From Terrabacter terrigena (GTDB lineage: Bacteria > Actinomycetota > Actinomycetes > Actinomycetales > Dermatophilaceae), in contig NZ_JBHTKH010000005.1 in the NCBI RefSeq assembly GCF_042676085.1, forward strand, positions 258,441 through 322,440: 64,000 nucleotides of DNA, read 5' to 3'. Made by a program: the position numbers and the translations under genes. Shown one piece after another: positions 19,458 through 27,615 of the stretch. Numbering within the stretch: position 1 is the stretch's first letter; every line of letters begins with the position of its first letter. Below the pieces are notes generated by a model, which searched no databases, was not told where the DNA came from, and saw only the letters and a program-made list of their open reading frames with translations.

Positions 19458-22400
19458 CTACGGGGCGCCCACGGCGGATCTCGCCGACCCCGACGATGCG
19501 CTCGCCGCCGAGCCCGCGGAGGCGATGTCGTCGAGCAGCACGGCGGAGATGAGCTGGCGCGCCCACGTCAGCACCTCGACGTCGCGCAGCGGCTTGCCGC
19601 CGACCCGCGCCGTCATGGGGGCCGGCACGAGGATCGTGCCCAGGGCCTCCTTGACGATGGTGCCGGGGTAGAGCCGCATGAGCCGCAGCTGCTGGCTCTC
19701 GCGCAGCTCCTTGACCGGCCCGAAGCGCACGACCTTGCCCTGCACACCGATGTCGCCGATGCGGGCCTGGCGGGCGACGACACGCAGGCGGGCGACCTCG
19801 AGGAGGTTCGCGACGGGCTTCGGCGGGGCGCCGTAGCGGTCGCGCAGCTCGGCCTCGATCTCGTCGACGGCCTCGAACGTCTCGACGGTGGCGAGCTTCT
19901 TGTAGGCCTCGAGTCGCAGCCGCTCCCCCGGCACATAGTCGTGCGGCAGGTGCGCGTCGACGGGCAGCTCGATCTTGATCTCGGCCGGCAGGTCGACGGC
20001 GTCGCCGCGGAAGTCGGCGACGGCCTCACCGATGAGCCGCACGTAGAGGTCGAAGCCGACACCCTGGATGTGGCCCGACTGCTCGCCGCCGAGCAGGTTG
20101 CCGGCGCCGCGGATCTCGAGGTCCTTCATCGCCACCGCCATGCCCGAGCCGAGGTCGGTGTTGCTCGCGATGGTGCGGAGGCGGTCGTGGGCCGTCTCGG
20201 TCATCGGCTTCTCGGGTGGGTAGAGGAAGTACGCGTAGGCCCGCTCGCGTCCACGGCCGACGCGGCCGCGCAGCTGGTGCAGCTGGCTGAGGCCCAGGAC
20301 GTCGGAGCGCTCGACGATGAGGGTGTTGGCGTTGGAGATGTCGAGCCCGGTCTCGACGATGGTCGTGCAGACCAGCACGTCGAAGCGCTTCTCCCAGAAG
20401 TCCTCGACGACCTGCTCGAGCCGGTGCTCCCCCATCTGGCCGTGCGCCGTGGCGATGCGGGCCTCGGGCACGAGCTCACGCAGGCGGCTCGCGGCCTTCT
20501 CGATGGAGCTGACCTTGTTGTGGACGAAGAAGACCTGGCCCTCGCGGAGCAGCTCACGCCGGACCGCGGCGGTGATCTGCTTCTCGTCGTAGGCACCGAC
20601 GAAGGTCAGCACCGGGTGGCGCTCCTCGGGCGGCGTTGCGAGAGTGGACATCTCGCGGATGCCCGTGACCGCCATCTCGAGCGTGCGCGGGATGGGGGTG
20701 GCCGACATCGACAGCACGTCGACGGCCGTGCGCATCGTCTTGAGCAGCTCCTTGTGCTCGACGCCGAAGCGCTGCTCCTCGTCGATGATGACGAGGCCGA
20801 GGTCCTTGAACCGCGCGTCCTTGGCGAGCAGGCGGTGCGTGCCGATGACGAGGTCGATGGTGCCGTCGGCCATGCCGGCCATGACGTCCTTGGCCTCCTT
20901 GTCGCTCTGGAAGCGCGACAGGGAGGCGACCTTGACGGGGAACTGGGCGTAGCGTTCGGCGAACGTCTGCTGGTGCTGGCTCACGAGCAGGGTTGTCGGC
21001 ACGAGCACCGCCACCTGCTTGCCGTCCTGGATCGCCTTGAAGGCGGCGCGCACCGCGATCTCGGTCTTGCCGTAGCCGACGTCACCGCAGATGAGGCGGT
21101 CCATCGGGACCTGCTTCTCCATGTCGGCCTTGACCTCGTCGATGCTGACCAGCTGGTCGGGCGTCTCGACGTAGGCGAAGGCCTCCTCGAGCTCGCGCTG
21201 CCACGGGCTGTCGGGCGCGAAGGCGTGACCCTTGGTGGCCTGCCGGGCGCTGTAGAGGCGGATGAGGTCGGCCGCGATCTGCTTGACGTAGCGCTTGGCC
21301 CGCGACTTCGTCTTGCTCCAGTCGGAGCCGCCCATCTTGTTGAGGGTGGGCTCCTCGCCGCCGACGTACTTGGTCACCTGGTCGAGCTGGTCGGTGGGGA
21401 CGAAGAGGCGGTCGCCGGGCTGACCGCGCTTGCTCGGGGCGTACTCGATGACGAGGTACTCGCGGGTGGCCCCGGCGACCGTGCGCTGCATCATCTCGAC
21501 GAAGCGGCCGACGCCGTGCTGCTCGTGGACCACGTGGTCGCCCGGGCGCAGCTGCAGCGGGTCGACCTGGTTGCGGCGGCGCGACGGCATGCGCCGCATG
21601 TCCTTCGTCGAGGTTCCACTGCCGGGCTGGCCGGTCAGGTCGGTCTCGGTGAGCACCTCGATGCGGCCGCCCTCGTGGACGAAGCCCCGGCCGAGGGGCG
21701 CCGTCGTGACGTGGACCGTGCCGGCGGTGAGGGTGTCGTCACGCGACGTGTCGAGGGCCTGCACCGCGACCTCGTTCTCGCGCAGCACCTCGGCCACGCG
21801 CTTGGCGAGGCCCGGACCCTCGGTGACGACGGCGACGGCCCAGCCGTCGCGCACCCGCTCGCGCAGGTGCTCGACGGTGCGTTCGGTGTCGCCGCGGAAC
21901 GCCTCGGGGTCGGTGGTGCGCACGGCGATACGCTCGTCGACGTCGTCGTCCTCGATGACGAGGTCGGCGTCGGCGACGAACGGCGTGAGGGTCCACCAGG
22001 CGCGGCCGGTGACCTCGGCGTGCGCGCGGACGTCCGCGAGCGACCAGTAGGAGGCGCTGCCGAGGAGCGACTGCAGGTCGACGGGGACGTGGTTGCCGGC
22101 GGCCGCGTTGGCCCAGCTGGCCTCGAGGAACTCGGCGCTCGTCGCGACGAGGTCGTGCGCGCGGCGGCGCACCCGCTCGGGGTCGGCCACGAGCACGACG
22201 GCCCCCTCGGGCAGGACGTCGAGCACCGACTCCATGCCGTCGACGAGGGCCGGGGCGAGAGACTCCATGCCCTCGACGGCGATGCCCTCGGCCACCTTGG
22301 ACAGCATCTCGGAGACGCCGGGGAGCTGGTCGGCCAGGGCCCGGGCCCGGGCCCGGACGTCGTCGGTGAGCAGCAGCTCGCGGCAGGGCGGCGCCCACAG

Positions 22401-23108
22401 GCCGTGGTCGGCGATCTCGAGCGAGCGCTGGTCGGCGACCTTGAACCAGCGCACCTCCTCGACGGTGTCGCCCCAGAACTCGATGCGGACCGGGTGCTGC
22501 TCGGTGGGCGGGAAGACGTCGAGGATGCCGCCGCGCACGGCGAACTCGCCGCGCCGCTCGACGAGGTCGGTGCGGGTGTAGGCGGCGGCGGCGAGGGCGT
22601 CGACGACGTCCTCGAGGGGCCGCTCGTCGCCCGCGCGCAGCGCGACGGGCACGAGGTCGCCGAGGCCCTTGGTCAGCGGCTGCAGGAGGGCGCGCACAGG
22701 CGCGACCACGACGGACAGGGGGCCGTATGCCGCGTCGTCGGGGTCGGGGTGGGCCAGCCGGCGCAGCACCGCGAGGCGACGACCCACGGTGTCGCTGCGG
22801 GGCGAGAGCCGCTCGTGCGGCAGGGTCTCCCACGAGGGGAAGACGGCGATGCGCTCGCTCGGCAGGAACAGGCCCAGGGCGGTCTCGAGGTCCTCGGCCT
22901 CTCGCGTGGTCGCCGTGACGACGACGAGGGGTGCAGCGTCGGCCGGACCGGCAGCGGAGGCCTCGGCCTGCCGGGCGAGGGCGGCCACGAGGAAGGGCCG
23001 CGAGCCGTCGCTGGCGGAGACGTCGACGAGGCGGGTGCGGCCGACCTGGTCGAGGACGTGGCGGACATCGGGAAGCGCCCTGAAGGCGGACAGCATTGGA
23101 TGCGGCAT
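19458..23108 (-). CDS. mfd: Transcription-repair coupling factor Mfd
   Basis: 1216 residues, full length. UvrB-like N-terminal domains (VVVTATTREAEDLETAL) come first. The RNA-polymerase-interaction domain follows at about 520-590 (LRPGDHVVHEQHGVGRFVEM), then RecG-type motor domains with Walker A GDVGYGKTEIAVRAAF, DEEQRFG, SMSATPIPRTLEMA and the LRGRVGRGRERAYAYF helicase motif. A C-terminal TRCF domain (GAPPKPVANLLEVARLR) closes the protein. It removes stalled RNA polymerase and recruits UvrA. ATG at 23108 has GGAGG 5 nt upstream. A 1,194-codon antisense open frame is composition-driven and is not annotated. Confidence 0.97.
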   Translation of the reverse strand: MPHPMLSAFRALPDVRHVLDQVGRTRLVDVSASDGSRPFLVAALARQAEASAAGPADAAPLVVVTATTREAEDLETALGLFLPSERIAVFPSWETLPHERLSPRSDTVGRRLAVLRRLAHPDPDDAAYGPLSVVVAPVRALLQPLTKGLGDLVPVALRAGDERPLEDVVDALAAAAYTRTDLVERRGEFAVRGGILDVFPPTEQHPVRIEFWGDTVEEVRWFKVADQRSLEIADHGLWAPPCRELLLTDDVRARARALADQLPGVSEMLSKVAEGIAVEGMESLAPALVDGMESVLDVLPEGAVVLVADPERVRRRAHDLVATSAEFLEASWANAAAGNHVPVDLQSLLGSASYWSLADVRAHAEVTGRAWWTLTPFVADADLVIEDDDVDERIAVRTTDPEAFRGDTERTVEHLRERVRDGWAVAVVTEGPGLAKRVAEVLRENEVAVQALDTSRDDTLTAGTVHVTTAPLGRGFVHEGGRIEVLTETDLTGQPGSGTSTKDMRRMPSRRRNQVDPLQLRPGDHVVHEQHGVGRFVEMMQRTVAGATREYLVIEYAPSKRGQPGDRLFVPTDQLDQVTKYVGGEEPTLNKMGGSDWSKTKSRAKRYVKQIAADLIRLYSARQATKGHAFAPDSPWQRELEEAFAYVETPDQLVSIDEVKADMEKQVPMDRLICGDVGYGKTEIAVRAAFKAIQDGKQVAVLVPTTLLVSQHQQTFAERYAQFPVKVASLSRFQSDKEAKDVMAGMADGTIDLVIGTHRLLAKDARFKDLGLVIIDEEQRFGVEHKELLKTMRTAVDVLSMSATPIPRTLEMAVTGIREMSTLATPPEERHPVLTFVGAYDEKQITAAVRRELLREGQVFFVHNKVSSIEKAASRLRELVPEARIATAHGQMGEHRLEQVVEDFWEKRFDVLVCTTIVETGLDISNANTLIVERSDVLGLSQLHQLRGRVGRGRERAYAYFLYPPEKPMTETAHDRLRTIASNTDLGSGMAVAMKDLEIRGAGNLLGGEQSGHIQGVGFDLYVRLIGEAVADFRGDAVDLPAEIKIELPVDAHLPHDYVPGERLRLEAYKKLATVETFEAVDEIEAELRDRYGAPPKPVANLLEVARLRVVARQARIGDIGVQGKVVRFGPVKELRESQQLRLMRLYPGTIVKEALGTILVPAPMTARVGGKPLRDVEVLTWARQLISAVLLDDIASAGSAASASSGSARSAVGAP

Positions 23109-23188
23109 CAGGTCCTCCAGTCTAGGTCGAGGCTGCGACAGTCGGGACGCCGACCGCGGGGGGCCCCAGCCCGGGGCTGGGCCCGGGC

Positions 23189-23779
23189 TCAGCGCGGGGC
23201 GTGGAAGCGCTGCTGGGCGTCGAGCAGGCCGACCTCGATGAGCGCCTCCACGGCGTCGGCGCCCTCGTCGAGCAGGAACGGGAGCAGCTCGGTGCGCTCG
23301 GCCTTGCTGAAGTCCTTGAGGACGAAGTCGGCGGGGTCCTGGCGGCCGGGCGGCCGCCCGATTCCGAGGCGCACCCGGAGGTACTCCTTGGAGCCGAGCG
23401 ACTTCGTGACCGAACGCAGACCGTTGTGGCCGCCCTCTCCCCCGCCCTGCTTGAGGCGCACGAGCCCGGCGTCGATGTCGAGCTCGTCGTGGATCACGAC
23501 GACCCGCTCGACGGGCACGTCGTAGTACTTCATCAGCCCGGCCACGGCCCCGCCCGACTCGTTCATGTAGCTCGAGGGGGTGGCCAGGACGACCTTGGGG
23601 CCGCCGACCTCGAGGCGCGTCTCGGCCACGCGCGCACGCGCCTTGTGCGGCTTGAGGACGGCCCGGCCCCCGACCGCCCGACCCGCGAGCTCCTCGAGCG
23701 CCATCGCCCCGACGTTGTGGCGGTTACCGGCGTAGCCGGGCCCGGGGTTGCCGAGCCCGATGACGAGCCAGGTGTCCAT
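23189..23779 (-). CDS. pth: Peptidyl-tRNA hydrolase
   Basis: 196 residues. WLVIGLGNPGPGYAGNRHNVGAMALEELA carries the family start with the catalytic His of NRHNVG. YMNESGGAV, VIHDELDIDAGLVRLKQGGGEGGHNGLRS (catalytic Asp and substrate-binding GGHNGL) and LRVRLGIGRP follow. It recycles peptidyl-tRNA by cleaving the ester bond. ATG 23779 is used because the protein then begins at the conserved first strand. It follows rplY with a terminator-like hairpin between the two, a common actinobacterial pairing. Confidence 0.96.
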   Translation of the reverse strand: MDTWLVIGLGNPGPGYAGNRHNVGAMALEELAGRAVGGRAVLKPHKARARVAETRLEVGGPKVVLATPSSYMNESGGAVAGLMKYYDVPVERVVVIHDELDIDAGLVRLKQGGGEGGHNGLRSVTKSLGSKEYLRVRLGIGRPPGRQDPADFVLKDFSKAERTELLPFLLDEGADAVEALIEVGLLDAQQRFHAPR

Positions 23780-23830
23780 GCGGTCCTCCGGTGGTCGGCG
23801 CTCAGGTCGTCCTGCTGGTGCCGGCGCGCG

Positions 23831-23869
23831 CACGGGCCCCGCCGAGCCGAGGCTCGGACGGGACCCGTG
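23831..23869 (-). terminator. Hairpin between rplY and pth
   Basis: Arms 23831-23848 and 23851-23869 are complementary apart from one mismatch and one bulge. It could terminate or attenuate the rplY transcript before pth. Confidence 0.6.
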
Positions 23870-23921
23870 GACGCTGGCTGTGGCGCGGCATACGGCGTCG
23901 CGCCACGGATGGTGCTGTGGC

Positions 23922-24611
23922 TCAGGCCTCGTCGCCCTCGGCCTTGGCCTCGGCGCCCTCGGCGGCCTCGCCCTCGGCGGCCTCGCCCTCGGCGCCCTCC
24001 TCCTCGTGCTCCTCGCGCTCGATGCCGGCCTCGGCCTCGGCCTCGGCGAGCTCGGCCTCGAGGGCCTCGGCGGAGATGGCCTGCGTGACGTTGACGACGA
24101 GGGCCTCGGCGTCGGTCACGAGGGTCGCACCCTCGGGCAGCTCGACGGCACCGGCGAGGATCTGCGTGCCGGCCTCGAGGCCCTCGACGGAGACGACGAC
24201 GTTCTCGGGGATGTTCGTGGCGAGCGCCTCGAGCTGGAGCGTGTTGTGGTCGAGCGTGACGACCGTCTCGGGAGCGGCCTCGCCCTCGAGGTGGACGGAG
24301 ACGTCGACGGTGACCTTCTCGCCCTTGCGGACGACGACGAGGTCGACGTGGTCGATGACCGGCTTGATCGGGTCGCGCTGCACGTCCTTGGCCAGGGCCA
24401 GCTGCTCGGCGCCCTCGATGACGATCGTGAGCAGGGCGTTGGCCTGCTTGAGCGCCATCATCGTGTCGTGGCCCGGCAGCGAGATGTGCACGGGCTCGGT
24501 GCCGTGGCCGTACATGACGGCGGGGATGTTGCCGGCGCGGCGGATCTTGCGGGCGGCGCCCTTGCCGAAGTCGGTGCGCTTCTCGGCGACGAGCTTGGTG
24601 TTGTCGGACAC
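23922..24611 (-). CDS. rplY: 50S ribosomal protein L25 (CTC form)
   Basis: 229 residues. The L25 beta-barrel (KLVAEKRTDFGKGAARKIRRAGNIPAVMYG) binds 5S rRNA. A CTC/TL5 second domain follows (HLEGEAAPETVVTLDHNTLQLEALATNIPENVVVSVEGLEAG), and a highly acidic Glu/Ala repeat tail from about residue 180 ends it. GTG 24611 lies 6 nt after AGGAG. The tail DNA is a GAGGGCGCC-like repeat on the coding strand. It forms a unit with pth. Confidence 0.95.
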   Translation of the reverse strand: MSDNTKLVAEKRTDFGKGAARKIRRAGNIPAVMYGHGTEPVHISLPGHDTMMALKQANALLTIVIEGAEQLALAKDVQRDPIKPVIDHVDLVVVRKGEKVTVDVSVHLEGEAAPETVVTLDHNTLQLEALATNIPENVVVSVEGLEAGTQILAGAVELPEGATLVTDAEALVVNVTQAISAEALEAELAEAEAEAGIEREEHEEEGAEGEAAEGEAAEGAEAKAEGDEA

Positions 24612-24893
24612 GGGTGTCTCCTGAGGTCTTGTGGAACATGAGGCGGTCGTTGTGGTGGCCTCGACGCGGGACGACGCGCGATGATCGGCAGTTCGCAGCG
24701 GATGGCCGACGTGGTCCGCACGCAGAGGCGAACCCGTTCGCAGCGCGCTCACCGAGCACGTCCACGAGTCAGGCCACCGCGTCGATCACGGACCTCGTCA
24801 CGTCCTGCCGTGGCAGTCGTGCACCGTCCCTCGCCGAGGCAACTGCTCGATCTTACGGGACGGACGCGCCCCCGGTGAAATCCTGCGGACGGG

Positions 24894-25892
24894 TCAGGGC
24901 CGGGCCTCGTCGGAGCGCACCGCGACGAGCCCAGCGACGATGAGGGCCCCCCCGAGCAGCTGCACCGGCGTCGGGAGCTCGGCGAGCACGAGCCAGGCGA
25001 AGAGCACCGCGAAGAGCACCTCGGTCAGGGCGACGAACGAGGCGACCTTGGCCCCCAGCATCCGCACCGCCGCGATGCCGGTGACGTAGGCGAACGCGGC
25101 CGCGACCAGGGCGATGACGAGCACGGGCACCCACCACGGGACGACGACGCCGCCGAGCGGCACCCGCGACGCGCCCCGGGTCATGTCGAGCACGCCGGCC
25201 ACGGCGGCGAGCCAGAGCGAGGCCGCCCCCACGGCCAGACCGCCGCCGGCGAGCGCGAGCGGCGGCACGTCGTCGTCCACGTGGTCGGCCAGCAGGAAGT
25301 AGAGGACGAGGCACACGGCCGCACCGAGGCCCCAGAAGACCCCGACGAGGTTGACGCTCGCGCCACCCAGGACGTCGAGCACGAGCAGCAGCCCGGCGAC
25401 CGCGAGCGCGACGCCGGCGAGCGTCAGCCGCCGCGGCGCCTGGCGGTGGCGCAGCCAGAGCCAGCCGACGATGAGCACCGGCGCGAGGTACTCGAGGAGC
25501 AGGGCCACACCCACGGAGAGGTGGGTCACGGCGTTGAAGTAGGCGAGCTGGCACCCCGCCACACCGGTCAGGCCGTAGCCGACGACGACCCACGCGTTCC
25601 GGCGCAGTGCGGGCCACCGGCCGCGCAGCGACCAGAGGGCTGGGGCGAGCAGCACGAGGGCGGCGAGGGTGATGCGCAGGGTGACGACGGCACCGGGCGA
25701 CCAGCCGCCGACGAGCAGGGACTTGCCGAAGGCACCCGAGGTGGCGAAGGCCGCGGCCGAGACGAGGGCCACCCCGAGGCCCAGCAGCGGGTGGCGGGAG
25801 TGGCCGGCGTGGTCGCTGCCGTGGGACTCGGCGTCGTCGACCCTCGCCGGCTCGCCGACGGCCGGTCCGGTGACGACAACGCGTTCGGTCAT
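24894..25892 (-). CDS. EamA/DMT-family transporter
   Basis: 332 residues and ten hydrophobic segments in two EamA halves (LLGLGVALVSAAAFATSGAFGKSL and VFWGLGAAVCLVLYFLLADHV start them). Members export metabolites or amino acids; the substrate is unknown. ATG 25892 starts MTERVVVTG; the 17-residue upstream extension has no ribosome site. It diverges from a CGNR regulator across 102 bp, which suggests that regulator controls it. The 282 bp between this gene and rplY holds no convincing gene; a CTGCC/GGCAG hairpin near 24807 may terminate it. Confidence 0.85.
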   Translation of the reverse strand: MTERVVVTGPAVGEPARVDDAESHGSDHAGHSRHPLLGLGVALVSAAAFATSGAFGKSLLVGGWSPGAVVTLRITLAALVLLAPALWSLRGRWPALRRNAWVVVGYGLTGVAGCQLAYFNAVTHLSVGVALLLEYLAPVLIVGWLWLRHRQAPRRLTLAGVALAVAGLLLVLDVLGGASVNLVGVFWGLGAAVCLVLYFLLADHVDDDVPPLALAGGGLAVGAASLWLAAVAGVLDMTRGASRVPLGGVVVPWWVPVLVIALVAAAFAYVTGIAAVRMLGAKVASFVALTEVLFAVLFAWLVLAELPTPVQLLGGALIVAGLVAVRSDEARP

Positions 25893-25994
25893 GACAGCCT
25901 CGCTCGATTCCGCCGACGCCCGACCCTTCGTCGATGTCAGCACCCAAAAGACTTACACTCATGACGGTATCGACGCCTCGCGTCAGGAGTCAAC

Positions 25995-26555
25995 ATGCTG
26001 TTCACCCATGACACCGAAGCTGCCCTCGTGGGCGCCGCAGCCCTCGTCAACACGATGCCCGGCGTGCTGCCCGGCGACCACGCCCCCGACACCCTGACGA
26101 CCCTCGACGAGCTGGCCGCCCTCTACGCCGAGCACGGCTGGACCGGCCGCTTCGACCACGACAGCGCCGAGCTGGAGGGTGTGCGCGAGCTGCGCCCCCG
26201 GCTGCGCGGCTTCTGGGAGCTCGACGAGGCCGGGGTGGTCGCGCTCGTCAACGACCTGCTCGCCGAGGCCAGGGCGACACCGCAGCTCGTCGACCACGAC
26301 GACGTCGGCTGGCACATCCACGCGACCCCTGCCGACGCGCCGCTCCCCCAGCGGATGGCGGTCGAGGCCGCCATCGCCGTCATCGACGTCGTGCGCGCAG
26401 GCGAGCTGACCCGGTTGCGGGTCTGCGAGGCCGCGGACTGCGACGACGTCGTCGTCGACCTCTCACGCAACCGGTCCCGGCGCTTCTGCGAGGGCGGTTG
26501 CGCCGCAAGGGCGCACACGGCTGCCTACCGCGCCCGGCAGGCAGCGCGAGCCTGA
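25995..26555 (+). CDS. CGNR zinc-finger transcriptional regulator
   Basis: 186 residues. An N-terminal ABATE-like domain (LFTHDTEAALVGAAALVNTMPG) is followed by a C-terminal CGNR zinc finger at about 142-180: VCEAADCDDVVVDLSRNRSRRFCEGGCAARAHTAAYRAR, with four Cys ligands. The CGNR residues themselves are replaced by CEGGCAAR. Such proteins are DNA-binding regulators, poorly characterised. ATG 25995 is preceded by AGGAG. Its position divergent from the EamA exporter suggests that gene as its target. A 15-bp perfect terminator follows. Confidence 0.82.
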   Translation: MLFTHDTEAALVGAAALVNTMPGVLPGDHAPDTLTTLDELAALYAEHGWTGRFDHDSAELEGVRELRPRLRGFWELDEAGVVALVNDLLAEARATPQLVDHDDVGWHIHATPADAPLPQRMAVEAAIAVIDVVRAGELTRLRVCEAADCDDVVVDLSRNRSRRFCEGGCAARAHTAAYRARQAARA

Positions 26556-26565
26556 GCGCACGCGA

Positions 26566-26606
26566 AGGCCGTATGCCGCCGGGCGGGCCACGGCGGCATA
26601 CGGCCT
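26566..26606. terminator. Bidirectional terminator, perfect 15-bp stem
   Basis: Arms 26566-26580 and 26592-26606 with an 11-nt loop, between converging CGNR and prs genes. The arms again contain GTATGCCGCC and its complement. Confidence 0.85.
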
Positions 26607-26634
26607 CGGTCTGTTGCTGGTGTGAGCCGGCGGC

Positions 26635-27615
26635 TCAGGCCTTGCCGTCGAAGAGGCTCGTGACCGAACCGTCCTCGAAGACCTCCTTGATGGCCATCGA
26701 GACGAGCGGCGCGATCGAGAGCACCTCGAGCTTGTCGAAGCGGCGGTCGTCGGGGATCGGCAGCGTGTTCGTGACGATGACCTCGTCGACCTTGCAGGCC
26801 TTGAGGCGGTCGACGGCCGGTCCGCTGAGGATCGCGTGGGTGGCCGCGATGATGACGGACGCGGCGCCCTGGTCCATGAGCGCGTCGGCGGCCTTGGTGA
26901 TGGTGCCGGCGGTGTCGATCATGTCGTCGACGAGCACGCAGACGCGGCCCTTGATCTCACCGACGACACGGTTGGCGACGACCTCGTTGGGCCGGTTGAT
27001 GTCGCGGGTCTTGTGGATGAAGGCCAGCGGGGCCCCACCGAGGCGCGAGCTCCAGTCCTCGGCGACCTTGATGCGGCCGGCATCGGGCGAGACGACCGCG
27101 AGGTCGAGGTGGCCGTACTTCTCCGCGACGTACTTGGCGAGGATCGGCATGGCCATGAGGTGGTCGACGGGACCGTCGAAGAAGCCCTGGATCTGCGCCG
27201 TGTGCAGGTCGATGGCCATGAGCCGGTTGGCACCGGCCGTCTTGAAGAGGTCGGCCATGAGGCGGGCCGAGATCGGCTCGCGGCCGCGGTGCTTCTTGTC
27301 CTGGCGGGCGTAGCCGTAGAACGGCAGCACGACCGTGATGCGCTTGGCCGACGCCCGCTTGAGGGCGTCGATCATGATGAGCTGCTCCATGATCCACTCG
27401 TTGATCGGAGCGGTGTGGCTCTGGATGACGAAGGCGTCGGAGCCGCGCACCGACTCCTCGTAGCGCACGTAGATCTCGCCGTTGGCGAAGTCGTAGGCCG
27501 ACGTCGGCACGAGCTCGGTGCCGAGCTCCTTGGCGACCTCCTGCGCGAGCAGCGGGTGGGCCCGGCCCGAGAAGACCATGAGGTGCTTCTCGGTCGTCTT
27601 GTTGATGCCGCTCAT
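26635..27615 (-). CDS. prs: Ribose-phosphate pyrophosphokinase
   Basis: 326 residues, class I PRPP synthetase. KHLMVFSGRAHPLLAQEVAKELG opens the ATP domain. FVIQSHTAPINEWIMEQLIMIDALKRASAKRITVVLPFYGYARQDKKHRGREPISARL is the flexible loop and catalytic region, and VLVDDMIDTAGTI is the PRPP-binding loop. It makes PRPP for nucleotide, His and Trp synthesis. It overlaps the glmU stop by 4 nt (ATGA), a coupling widely conserved among actinobacteria and Firmicutes. Confidence 0.97.
   Translation of the reverse strand: MSGINKTTEKHLMVFSGRAHPLLAQEVAKELGTELVPTSAYDFANGEIYVRYEESVRGSDAFVIQSHTAPINEWIMEQLIMIDALKRASAKRITVVLPFYGYARQDKKHRGREPISARLMADLFKTAGANRLMAIDLHTAQIQGFFDGPVDHLMAMPILAKYVAEKYGHLDLAVVSPDAGRIKVAEDWSSRLGGAPLAFIHKTRDINRPNEVVANRVVGEIKGRVCVLVDDMIDTAGTITKAADALMDQGAASVIIAATHAILSGPAVDRLKACKVDEVIVTNTLPIPDDRRFDKLEVLSIAPLVSMAIKEVFEDGSVTSLFDGKA

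Noticed and set aside
19941..23525. 1,194-codon open frame antisense to mfd
   Set aside because: Arg/Leu/Val/Asp/Gly-rich with no domain; it follows from the third-position GC bias of mfd. The mfd product is complete and canonical.
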